The notes under the pieces: generated by a model
Told to the model about the DNA's origin: nothing
What the model saw: the letters and a program-made list of their open reading frames with translations, nothing else
Database searches by the model: none
Source: Diplonema papillatum
Lineage: Eukaryota > Euglenozoa > Diplonemea > Diplonemida > Diplonemidae
NCBI GenBank assembly: GCA_030068145.1
Contig: JAPJBO010000696.1
Location: 1 to 64,000, forward strand
Direction: 5' to 3'
DNA length: 64,000 nt
Shown: one piece after another, positions 47,889 through 60,400 of the stretch
How the letters are laid out: each line of letters starts with the position of its first letter
Position numbering within the stretch: the stretch's first letter is position 1
Position numbers and translations under genes: made by a program

Positions 47889-48406
47889 ATGAGGCCGTGA
47901 GGAGAAATGTCGGTGGCAAAGTCCGAACAGTTCTGCACTGACATAGCATGTGTCTTGTATCCCGACGCTGGGACAAAGAAGAAAAGTGCGAACCGGACGA
48001 ATAAATCGAGATGCACCATCGTGAAAGGTGAGGACTCCCCAGTGGAGCAACGGAAGTACTTGGACACACCCGGGGGAAGGTAGACCGTCACTACTTCTGG
48101 AAGTGTGCATGGTGCTCCCGCGATGGTCCCTGAGGCCTGGAATGCACGCCTCCGGTGTCTCGCACTGTTGCGATGATCCGCCGGGGCCCATCCCTCCTTT
48201 TGCCCAAGGTGCGCTTCGCACGAGTTCACGTGTCCCATGTTCAGTACCCGCGTATGCGAACTGCAGCTCTAAGCCAGGGATGCACGGAACAAGTGCGGTT
48301 TGTTCGAATGCAGCAGTGAACCAACAACAACTACCAGGTCGGTCTTGAAAGGAACACCGCACGTCACCAAACCCCCCGGGACTATTGGAACGGTCACAGA
48401 GTCAGG
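47889..48406. other. Region upstream of the giant RNF213-like gene
   Basis: About 520 bp between the MITE and the start codon. Open frames on both strands have no features. The expected promoter or trans-splice acceptor cannot be pinpointed. If the MITE insertion is recent, it lies close enough to affect expression. Confidence 0.4.
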
Positions 48407-51400
48407 ATGCCACCGAAGTCTAAGAAGGAACAGAACGGCGGGTCAACAAGTTCGGAACCTGCGCCACGGCACACAGACCCAACAGCGTGCCCTCTACCAC
48501 CGGGTCAGAGTGGCGACGTTTTCTCGGTGAAAACAACCGGTGACTCTGATGCGCGGCACACGAGTATTCGCGACCGGCGTGTCCGGGTCATCTTCATTAC
48601 CGCGCTGCCGGCACAAGATCTTGAGAGCATGGAGTTTTCCACGCGAAAGTGTCCTTTTGACTACAGAAAAGAGAAGCTGACCGAGACCCATCCTCTTCAA
48701 CACGTCGGCGACCCAATGCTACGTGCCTGTCACGGTGGAGTCTGGGAATCCTACGTCACGTTCGATTCTTCCGTAATTGGACACGTGTCGTTCCAAGTAC
48801 ACACCGCCAAAACTTCGTGGAACGATCGGCCTTGTTGTTTGGGTACCAATGACATGCCGTCGGTAGTTGTCTTCTACGTAGAGGACACGTTCGACTCGTA
48901 TTTTTTTATTAGAAACAGCTTGCACAAGAATAAGATCGCCGCGGAGACCGTTCTCCCGATTGCACTTCGTGCGCTGCTCTCGTTGCAACCTGATGATGCA
49001 GAAATTTCTTCCATTGTGCCGCTCCTGACGAACACATTTTTTAACGTAATGGCCATTCCGAAAGGCACTGCGTTGTCCACTCAGGCTGTGCAGGATGCGA
49101 TCCGCATGACTAGACCTGAGATCTCAAAAGCTGACCTTGTTTTGGACTCTATGTCAGTGGCGAGGGTGTCAATGCGTGCTGTCAAGTTCAACCTCGTTGA
49201 AGACCATTCAATTTTAAACTGTGTTCGCGGAAACCTGCTGCAGTTATTGCGCAGGTTCGCCGAACGAAAGACTGCCAGAAAGCTCTCCGACGTCATAGGG
49301 ACCACGTTGTTCCGGTACTTTGCTGCCCACAATTTTCCTGATGATAGCGATGCCGCTTTGGCACGTTACTTGCTAGCTCCAGAGGGTAAGGAAAATGTCC
49401 CAGATAAAGCATCCCCAGAGCAGATCATTCTCACTGAGGAGTGCTTCCCAGATAAGGCCCGCGCCCTGTTATTGCGGTCTGTGAAGTCGATCCCACAGTG
49501 CCTGACCCTTTCCGAGCCACTCCGTCAGACGGCATTGTTACACTTCCTCGGCTTGAAGTCCTTTGTTCCAGAGAAGGGCGACTTCGAGACCTTGCTGCCT
49601 TTGTGCCGACAAAGTCCAGTTCTTTTCATCCGCGTTATGAAGGCGTTCTCGCCGATGAAGGAGCGCGGTGTATTTTCTGGCACCCCCAGTACCCACCTCA
49701 TTGCCGTCATGGACAAGTTTTACGCTTGCTGCCAAGCACTGAACGAATCGGATAAGCTGGAACTCAAGCAGACCGTAGAGATCTCCAACTGGCTTTACGA
49801 AACATCGAAGCAACTGGTGCGCCTTGCTGAGAGGCAGTTAGTCGCTGCTAAGCGGGCGGAGGAGGTCCCAGCATGTTGTTACAAATTGGCGTCATCGATC
49901 TTGCGCCATGAGTTGGATGGCCAGCTGCCAACTTACGGCACAAAGCACAGAATCCGGCTCGGCGCCAAGACCTTGCTCGAAGTTCTGCCGGCAAGCTGGG
50001 AGCAGGACAAACGCGGGTTTGACAGCCGTGTATTCGCCGTGGTGAACACAGCTCACGAACTTCCTGATGGCCTTTTTGAAGCGGAGAAGAAGCTGGTGAT
50101 CGGATGCATCCAGTCATCTGCGAGCAGCGACCGTCGTGCCTTCCGTCAGTCTGACACATTGCTTCGCTGCTGCGCCGAGGGGAATGCGTTCGCCGCCGAG
50201 CTCTTCTATGCGGCATGGCAGGTCGACTTCAGAACATCGACCGCGGCCGTGCAGAGAACTGCACAGGGCATCGTAGCCACCCTCCGTCTCAACTTTCCTG
50301 TGACCCCCTCGATTCCGAACGCGCTCTCGGCCGCTGCCGTCCTCCTCGACGAGAATGCCTGTTCTTTGTTCCGCGAGCTTGGCGAAGGACTTCGGCAGTG
50401 TGCGCCAGAGGGCGGTGCGGCTCCTGCCAAGTCGATTGCTATGCTCCGCACGTTGCATCGTGGGTGCACGGACTGCTTCGATGAGCTGTTCGAGCGGATC
50501 AAGTCCCACGGCATTTCCTACCGACAACTAGAGTGCATGAAGGCCCACGGTGTCGTCGCGGGTATCACGCGCTTGACCGCTGACTGCAACGGGGCAGCTT
50601 TTCAAGCTGAAAAGTACCAGCGCGAGCTGGAAACGATCCACGAAAGGTACTTCCACGAGGTCCACCGCAAGAAGCAGTTTTTGGAGCAGATGGCGAGGGA
50701 TCCGACCCACGGGGCGCGGGCCCGGCACTTTTTGGGCGTGTTGGGGAAGGAAGAGGACGACGCGAGGGATCAGCCGTTGAGCCAGCTTGATGACTACCTC
50801 CAGTCATCGTTTCTTCCGGTCGCCGATGCCCTCGAATTGCCGGTCGAGCTCGAACGCCTCGAGCGGATGCTCCGAAGTGATGTTTTCCGAGGCATTGTCG
50901 GAGGAGTACTTGAGGCGACCGGCAATCTCAACACGGTGCCACCCGCAGATTATTCGACCTGCTCGGTGGACGACTGCATCGAAGCGTGGCGAACAAGTGT
51001 GAGCAAGTTGTATTTACCGCACTATGCCGAGCTCTGGAAACGGGTCAAAACCGGAGTCGCAACGCACAGCGACGTATTCGACCACCTGTTGCCGCAGGCA
51101 TTCACTGAATCGCTGCGGCAGTTCCGTTCCTCGCTAGTGGCAGACCCGCCCAGCACGCTGACCAAGACTAAGAAGGACACTCTGGACACTCAGAAAAAGA
51201 TGCTCGCCGTCGTCGCAGACTTCGTGACTCGGGAGGTGAAAACGGCGAACGCGGTGCTTCCCGACGATCCAGTCCCGTCCTCCGTCGTCGCCGACGTTCG
51301 GGACTTCATCGCAGCCTGCCTGCTGCGCCGTGACGCCTTGTCCTTTTCCGGCTGCTGCAAGCAGCTGTGCGGCGAGTGTCCTTCGCTCGTCGACAACTTC

Positions 51401-54400
51401 AACGACGCAGTGGCTCACCTGTCAGCAGCGGAGTTCACCCTGGGGCACCCGTACCAGGACGCCACCGCCGCCGCATCCCTCGACCAGAAAGTGTGCGCGG
51501 AGCCGATCAAAGCCTACCGCTGTCTGATGGCCCAGCTCACCGACTTCAATGATATCGGTCTCGGATACATTTACCACCTCGACGGGTTGTTGCGTGAGGG
51601 GCTGTGTCCTCTGCTGTCGAACATGGTTCCTCCCGAGGACATTGAATGCGGCGCTCTCCGCTCAATCGACGTCTTCATCGAGCAAAAAAGCCCCGAGGTG
51701 GACAAGGAAGACGTGGACCTCCTGATGTGCTTCCAAAACATTGCGAAGAAGTTTCTTGGTTGCCCGGCCGACCTATCGGAGCTGAGGCGGAATCGGATGC
51801 GGGACCCGGTGTCGTTTCTGTCGTTTCTCAGCTCCACCTGCGGGTGCCTGCAAGCTGCTGCACAACTCGGGGGGCAGCTGTTCCAGGTGACCCATTTGAG
51901 GTCGGCGACCGACAGCGATGTCGCCATCGTCTGCGCCAGACGGATCATCGCGCACGGACGGTTCACCATCTCCGTCTCCGTCGACACAAACGCAGTTAAA
52001 CTCTCCGCATGCGACACGTGTGAAGGCTCGGGTAAGGTGGGCCGCACGTTCGCGGCCGAAGAACTGGCGGACATTCCACCAAATATCTTGCTGACCAGCC
52101 AGCACAAAACCAGTCGAAAGGCGCCTCTGGGCACGGAAGACATGGCTGAGGATGAGGATGACCTGGAAGAGGACCTAGACGAGGACCCCGACCAAACCTT
52201 GGCCATCAAGAGCATCGGTGACTTGCAGACCCCTGCAGCGCGCAAGGCCCTAGCCAACCGTTTCGTTAGCGTGTACACAGAGCTCAAAGAGCTCGTGACG
52301 GTGATCGAGGAACTCAGAGAATGCGGCCACCCGGATTTCAACTGCCTGCCGATGGACATCGGCGGGAGAGCCGACCAGATCACTCTCCAGACGATGGTCA
52401 CAGACTTCTGCGCGAGTATCGCCGAGTGGAATCGGTTCACCGACCAAGCGACCGCCCAGCTGCCAGCATTGAGTTTAGTGCCCCGGCGGCAGATCCCGTC
52501 AGCGATTGCCCTGGTCGAGCTCTGCACCGATCCAGACGAGGCTGCACGGCAGCCCGCGTTGGAAAAGCTCGCGGCGGTCGTATCCGCCGTTTGCAGCTCC
52601 GCCTCCACACCCAAGGACATCGCTGCTTCCGTCAACGGCTGCGACGACGAGATCGCGCTGATCGCTGGTAAAATGCCGCGGTCAACCTACGCCCGCCACG
52701 CCGGCGTCTTCGGTCTCCTTGTCCAGAAGTTCATGCGAAAGGAGCTGCTGGACCCCGAATTCCCAGCCATTTCGAAGCAAGCAAACGGTCTTCGCAATCG
52801 ACTGTTGCGGGAAAGACAGTCCACTCACTCCACGGCGTCGATTTGGAGGCTCGAAGATGCGAATGACGACGCCCAGCTGCTCTCTGCGTGTTGCAGTATC
52901 TACGTCCTCTTGATGCGGCGCATGCCGCAGTACTTCGAGAATCTGGTTGTGTCCGAACACAGCAGGCCGTCGGAGACCGAGCTGCGCGACTTCCTGCAAA
53001 AGTGCAGCCGGTGGGAAGACGCCCGGCGCCTCTTCAACGCGCCTCCTCTGTTCTGCATTGTCGGCGCCCACCTGCTCCCGAGACACATGCAAGAAGTCAT
53101 CTTGGCGCACTGCAACGCTGCCACCACCGCTCAGTCGCCGGCAGCGTCTGGACCCCACAATCCCCACCTGCTCATCCTCACATCGAAGGACTGTGCCTTG
53201 GCGCAAAACCTTCGAAAACTCGAGGTTGTATTTCCAGCGAGCACTGCGACTGTCGCTGAGCTCACGAATGTCACGAAGCCAGATAAGACAGCTCGCATGC
53301 TTAGTTACGCTGTTGGTGTCAGTTCCGGCTGCGAGCCTCAGGTCGGAAAGACTAACTACATCCTGCACGCTGCCCAAAAGGCTGGGAAACCGTACTGCGT
53401 GATCTCTATCAGTCGGAGTTCTACTCTGGAAGAAATGGCTCGGCGCATCGAAGACATGACAGAACAACGAGCAGTCGATGGAGAGGGGCTGCATGTTCAC
53501 TTGGACATCAGCAGCACCACGCGTTCGTCATTCCTAGCGGAGTTTGTGTTCTGGTGGGTGGTCCACGGCCGCTTCGCCGACAGGAATGGCAAGCTGCACA
53601 TTCGGGACCCCAGGGACTTCCTGTTCATCGAGTTTCCGGCGCTCGATCGCTTCCAGGCCGCGGATCTTGACGTCCCAACCTTGTCAGGGCTGAGCTACGC
53701 CGATCCTGCCGCCCAGTTCTGCCTCTCGACCTACGACTTTAGGTTCCCCGCAGCTAGCCGCGCCTCGACGCCGGCAGCGAACACAATCATCTTCAACGTC
53801 GAGAAGGAGGTGAACGAAACCGTTGAGTTCGGGGTGAAATGCCTCGCGGCCTTCGATACCGCCAGGCAGCAGGCGACCAATTCGATGCCGTGCGGAGCGG
53901 CGACCGAGCAAACAGCAGTCCCCGGGTCAGCTGCTGTACTTGAAATTTTGCAACGACTTGTCCCTGCGGACCCGACAACGAGGGATCATCGCCGTTCCAG
54001 TCAACTCCGGTTCTTGCGCATGGCAGCCTTCCAGCTCGCCTATGCCTTCACCACGGATAGCATTTACTACGCCGACATGTCTGCCGTCCCGGAAATCCAC
54101 CTCGGGACCTGCATGATGTCGTTCCACGTAGCCGAGCTCATCGTCCAGTGTTGCGTCAACCTTGCGTGCGACGCCGTTCCCCAGAAAGCCCACGCGGGTG
54201 AAACTGAAGCCAAACGGATGGAACGCATGAAGGGCTTCGGCACCTGGAGCAAGCAGCCGTTTGCCGTATTCAACCGAGGGGGAGATTTCAAGCTGTTTTC
54301 CTTGCAAGAGGGCGCCCGGGTCTTGAAGCAAATGACGGACCACAACCCGAACCGGCACTTCAAACAGTTCATCGCAGAAAACGGTCAGCTCGACCAGATG

Positions 54401-57400
54401 GACCGCACGGATCTGCAGACCCACGCGACGAACGCCTCCGCTTCGGTCAACGCACATTCCGTCGACGTCGTTCTCGGCATCATCAGCACCCGGCCGAATT
54501 TGGGCCAGGTCCGCCAGTTGCGAAATCGGCTGATTACCGACGAGTCTCTGTCCGAAGTGGATACGTTGGAGGAAGTCGTGCGAATGGAGCATGCACAGGA
54601 AGTGGACAGAATCCGGACGACCCGCCAGGGGGAGGAAGACGCAGCGACCACGAGCCAAGTCGAGGACTTTCTCCGGTGGTTCGCTCCGCTCCTCGTGCCA
54701 GCAAACCCGGTGTGGGCAACCGACCCGCTGTCGAAATCCGTGGAGACCCTCGTCATGGGCATCGACGAGTGGTACCGCAATATTTTTGGGACCTTCGATG
54801 ATCCGCAGGCGCCGACTGTGATCACCGCCGACCTTCTCGTCCGTCTTGCCGCCATGAAAATCCGGCTGGTGAGCCACATCCCGGTCGTGTGGATCGGGGA
54901 CCAAGGGTGCGGCAAGACCCATGCCTGTCAAGCGTTCGCCCGTGGATCCGGATACGAGTGGGCTCTGGTGAATTGCAACGGCGCCGTCACCGCCCAGGTT
55001 TTGCTGCAGAAGATGCTTCCTCTCATCGACAGGGCTCTGCGGCACCCGGACAGGATCTACCTGTTGCAACTCGACGAGTTCAACACGCTGCACGACGTGT
55101 GGAATGCGCATCAGATCATGTGCGACCGGATGATTCTCGGGCGGCGGATCCCCGACAATATTCCAGTCATCGCCATCATGAACCCCACGAAGGAACGAAC
55201 CGAGGAGCAGAAAGAGGCTTTCAAAGCCGTCGACATGCTTGGCGGCTTCGACTACACGCAGTACGAGCAGATAGACCGGAATGCGGCAGCAGGGCCTCCG
55301 GGGACTGCGGCGGGGGCCGCTAAGATCTACGACGTAGAAGAGAGCCCAGAGGCGTTGATTTCGCTGGCCTTTGACTTCGGGTCAGCTGCGCTGACGCTAA
55401 CCCCGGTGGACAGCTACATGGCCACTTCGACGGCGCTTCGAACGTGTTTCGTATCAATCCCTCGACTGCCCCACGACGGAGTCTCCGATGAGATCCGTTT
55501 CGCTGAAAGCAGCGTCCATTGGATGGTCTTTCGAAACCTGCGCGCCTTCAAAGAGCGCGAGATTTGCGGGAAGAAATTCGGGTTGACGCACGAGTTCAAT
55601 CGCGCCGGAGATGGCAATGGTGATGGGCTGCACTGGAAAGCTTTCAGGACAGTCGTGGTGACCATGATGCGGGCGTCGCAGGAGTTTCTCCGTCGCGAGT
55701 TCGCCCAGGAAACCAGCGTCGTGTCACTGAGGGACATGAACAAGGTCGTTCGCATCATTCCATTCATCATGGAGTGCTTCGTCGCCCGCCAGGAGTTCTT
55801 GCAAGAAACGCTGAACCGCGTGGAGTTCCCATTCTTCCAGTACCTGAGCGAATCCGTGCAATGCGGCTTCGTTTTGACCTACCACCTACGACTGGACCCA
55901 GCAAAGCGTACGGCCTACCTCGACACGTTGCTTCTCGCCTGGAAGGCGGCGCGGGCGGAATTTGGGGAAACGCTCCATGCCCAGTTTATGAAGCTTCCGG
56001 CGGACGGGGAGCTGATCTACACAGAAGCGTTTGACCGGATGGGGCAGTTCGTGGTGTCGTGTCTGACTCAGGAAGGCAGGCTGGCTCACCAATCGCTGGC
56101 GCCGAACCAGGCATTGAAGGAGAACACGTTTGCCGCACTTGTGAGCATCATGCTTACGATGACGTTGTTCATCGTCGGACGTGCGGGTTCTTCGAAAACC
56201 CGCGCACTGCAGAGTCTGATCGCGGCCAGCGAGCGGGCTTGCGCTGACCGAAAAGTGAGTTTTTTCTCCCTCATCCGCTTTCAAATCCGGACGCACATCT
56301 TGCAGTGCTCCCGGCACACGAAGGCGGCCGACGTTTCTCGCGTGGTGGTCAATGCCGCCGCTGTGCAGCGGGGGAGCACCGACATCCGCTCGGTCGTGGT
56401 TCTCGAAGAGGCCGGGGCAACGAGTGGGTCGGTTCATAACCCGTTCATGACGCTTCACGGAATCATCGATTACGGTGTTTCTCTTGGGCCGAACGACTGG
56501 GAACGCGTGTCGATCATCGGCATCAGCAACTGGCAGCTCGGGCAGGCGAAGATGGGGCGGGGCAACATTGTCCACCGCGGGAACCCACCCGTCGACGACC
56601 TCGTCGAGACCGGCAAGTTCTTCTTGAACGCGCCGGCCGACGGCTGGCTGCGGAGGTTCTGCTCGCAGTTCCACGCGCTGGTCCTCCGCGGGAACGGCTG
56701 CTGCACCCGGTTCTTCGGCATGCGCGACGCGTACACATTCTTCACGACGCTGGTCAGCCTGGCAAAGCTCGATCTGCGTGACGAGGTTGGGGTTGAACGG
56801 ACATCGTACGTCCGGCAGCAGCGGGATGCGTGCGGCGACGTTCTCCGGTCGCCTCATTTGGTGCGATGGGCGCTGGTGCTGGCGTTCGGCGGCATGCCCG
56901 CGCACCAGGCGGAGCTGGAGGGGAAGCTGCTCGACTCCCTGCTGGGCAGCTTCACGCCGTTTGAGCGGGGGCAGGACGCGAAGTGGCGATGGCGCGAAGG
57001 CGACGTCGAGCGGAAGCTGTGCGACCACTGCGCGTACATGGCGTTCCTGAAGCTCTGGATCGCCACCGGCCGTGGGCGCACCGCCGACGACGACGCGGCT
57101 GAAAGGGAGCTAACTGTGGCCGAGCAGCAGCGCCGCAAGGCGGGCGTTTTCCAGCAGCACGCCGTCCCCTTGCACCAGAAGCACCCGTGCGACAACTTCC
57201 CGCAGGAAGACACCCTGCCGACCCACGCCGTCGCCCGGCAATCCACCGCGATTCTCGCCTACGGCCTCACCCACTACGACACCCGCCACTCACTCATCTT
57301 CACCAGGAGCGCGAACGCCATTCGCCTGCTTTCCAAGCTCGGTCTTGTTCTGCCCACGGACACCGTCATCGCAGGCACCCCGCGCTTTCAGACCGACCTC

Positions 57401-60400
57401 GCAGAACAGTTGAGGCGCATCAAAGACTGCATGGCCAGAGGGGGCCACCTCGTGGTTGTCGGGTTGCACTTGACTGAAGTCCTGTTGGAGCCGTTGAACA
57501 TGAACTACGTCGCAAGTGGGAGCGGTGATTACGTCGTATACAAAACGAGGCTCCCTCTAGCGGACGGGCACAGCAAGCTGGTAAGGGTCAACCCGACCTT
57601 CCGGTGCACCGTTGTGTGCGAGGAGGCGCAGGCGGAGATGCTGCTGCCGCCGTTCATCCAGCGGTTCACGAAGACGAACCTCTCGTTCCAAGGGTCGCTT
57701 AGCTTCGAGCAGCAGCAGGTCATCGCCAAGGTGACGCACGCCGCGCAGATCCTGAGTACCGCTGCGAGCCCAGGCGGGGCCGGCCTTGCAGCCGGCGAGC
57801 CAGCGCCTGCAGCCGGAGGCTCGATCTTCGAGCTCTGTGTTCCGGGGGTCTCGTCGGAAACGGTGCCGTCGCTCGTGTTCCTGCCTTCTACGGACCCGCA
57901 CAACAGCACGTGGAAGCGGATTTCGCTATGCTTCATGCCCAAGGTTCTTCTCCGCTTGGAGCTAGGGCTGTTCCAGGATATTACAGACCCTGCCTCCATC
58001 GAGACGATCAAGCTGTGGTCTGCCAGATGCCGTGCGACCGGCATTGCTGCTACTCTGTGGCCGAACCGCAATGGCCAGCTGAAGTTGGATCTTCTCGATG
58101 CGTGGAATAGCGACGTGACTGGGAGTGACACGGTCAAGCACTTCTTCATCATGACCGAGCAGACGGATGTCTTGACGTCGAATCTGGTGCTCGACTGTGA
58201 AGGGGTCATTGTGGAGGGCTATAGAGACGAAGACGAGCCGGTTACCAGAGTCCACGTGGTCAGCGCTCATCAGAGCTCGCCGGTGGTGGACGTGTACCAG
58301 GACGGAGATCACTCGCTGCACCTTGCTTTGAAGCGTGCGGCCAAGCTCGACTTGGCCCAGGACGAAGCTGCGATCCTGGTGGTCCTCCTCGATTGCTCGA
58401 CGCCGAACAGCAGCGTCGCGGCGGCGACCGCCAACTTGTACCACACCGTCGACACCGCCGGGCTCGGCCCGCGCACCCACGTTTTCGTCGTCGCGACGGT
58501 GCCAGACCTGCTTGCGGTGCCGGCTGCCGGCGCCGCGTGCCCCTTCAGCCTCATCTTCGACCCGGACTGGGTCCACGTTGCGGTGGACACGGTGACACCA
58601 CCCGAACTCCCTATTGGGTGGCCGCTCGCGGATGTCTTGGCGGCGGATCCGCGCGTGTTGCTGGCGGAGGTTGCGAGGCACATCCTCGAGGGGGACGGCG
58701 CGGTCGAAATCGCGCAGCAGCTCCACCGCTGCATGGCCGCGCACCCCTCCGTGTTCCCGGCCTGCGGCATCGCGGAGGTCCGCGTGTTGCTGCACCGCTT
58801 CCAGTCGTGCCGCGTCGGGAAGACAGTCCTGGACGGGCTGGCCGGCGGCCTCGCCGAGCAGGTCCCAGCCTTCGACGGATCGGCGCCGGACGAGTGGAAG
58901 CGCGCAGCTCTCACCCGCTCCTTCCGGTCCTGCGCCACGCTTCGCGGGGTGCTCGTGAGCTTCCTGACCGCCGTCTGCGAACGGGCGGCCCTGCCGGTGC
59001 TCATCGGGTACTTCGCGTACGGCACCGTCCGATGCATCGTCGACGACGTCAACGGCGCGGCTGAACTGGTTCACAGTGCCCTCGCGTCGAGTCGTTCCAC
59101 GGAGCAACCCAACGCGTTTCTCCCCGAAGGCACGCCGGAAGCCTCGGACGCCTGCCTGCTGGTGCACCTGCCGGTCCCGCCGCTGAGCTTTTCGCCTGGC
59201 TCCGGCGCGGGGGCCGCCGAAGGCGACGCGCCCGCCGCCCGCCTGCTGGAGGTCGTCGCCGGCTACGCCCAGCGGTTCCCGCTGTCGCACCGCGTGTTCG
59301 CGTTCGTCGCGCAGCTGCCGCACGGGGACCCGCAGGCGGCGGTGGCCGCAATGCGGCGTGACCTGCCCGAGGTTATGGCCGCCGCCGAGGCGCTGCAGGC
59401 AGACCTCGTCGCAGACTTCGCGGTGATGCGGTTCCAAGCGAGCCCCGCGTGCCTCGACGCGGTGGAGGCCGTGCTCCGTTCGCTGGCGGCGACGGCGTTC
59501 GGCGAGCACCACCTGCCGCAAACCCCGGTCGTTGCGTACGGGCTGCTGGCGAACAGAGACGCGAAGCTTGTCGCGGCCGCCGCCCGACTCGCCAGCGAGG
59601 GCAAAGTTGCGGCGGCCGTCCGTAAGTGGGTTACCACGGCGGAAGAGCGCTTCCTCTCCGGCAGCAAGCTGCTCGAACTCGTGCAGGACGGCGTTGGCGG
59701 CGTCATCGACGGCGGGCTCCTGCACACCGTCGAGACAGTGTGCTGCGGGCTGGGCGAGCACCCTGCTGCCGACGCGAGGGCGCACTCGCCGCATATCCGG
59801 AACCTCAGACCGACGACGTGGCACTGGCTGCGGATGGTCAACACCGCGGCCCGGTCGCTGGATGCCGAGGGCAAGGAAGAGCTCGAGAAGCTCGGTCAGT
59901 GCCTTGTCGACAAAGGTCCCGCCGATGCCTTGGCTTATTGCCTGAGCGCCGAGGCCTTGCGCCGCGTATTGAGGGGCCTCGTGCCGACGCTCCTCGACAT
60001 GATTCCCGACGAAGCCGCTGATTCTCTCCGTGACGCGGTCCACTTTTGCCTGGACACGCCGGTGCTGACCGAGCATGATCACCTGGCCACCACGTTCGCC
60101 ATCATCCAGCGGGTCTTCCAGCAGTGGGCGAGCCGAGGGTTCGCGTCCCCTTGCCCGCTTGGCCACAGGCCGTGCTACGCCGAGGAACCTCAGCTCCCCG
60201 TCGTTGTTTCCGCCGTCTTCCGGCACCTGACCAAGCCCGAGAATTTCTTCGAGCTGCAGCGGCTTCTGCAGCTGTTCGACGCAGTCGCCGGCGAGCGGGA
60301 TCCCTCGCTGCTGCACGTCGCAAGCCGCCGGGCGATCGTGATGGCCGCACTGGATGTAGTGGCCCAGTCAGCCCTTGCGGCGACCACAGCGGCCGCCGAC

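Noticed and set aside
12857-48406. tRNA, 5S and 5.8S rRNA genes
   Set aside because: I looked for GGTTCGANNCC-type boxes with a matching upstream part, and for 5S and 5.8S core motifs, in all spacers and found none that fit.
57962-60316. 784-aa open frame on the minus strand
   Set aside because: It is antisense to the RNF213-like gene in its most G/C-rich part, where stop codons are rare on the opposite strand. Composition is Arg/Gly/Val-rich with no domain.
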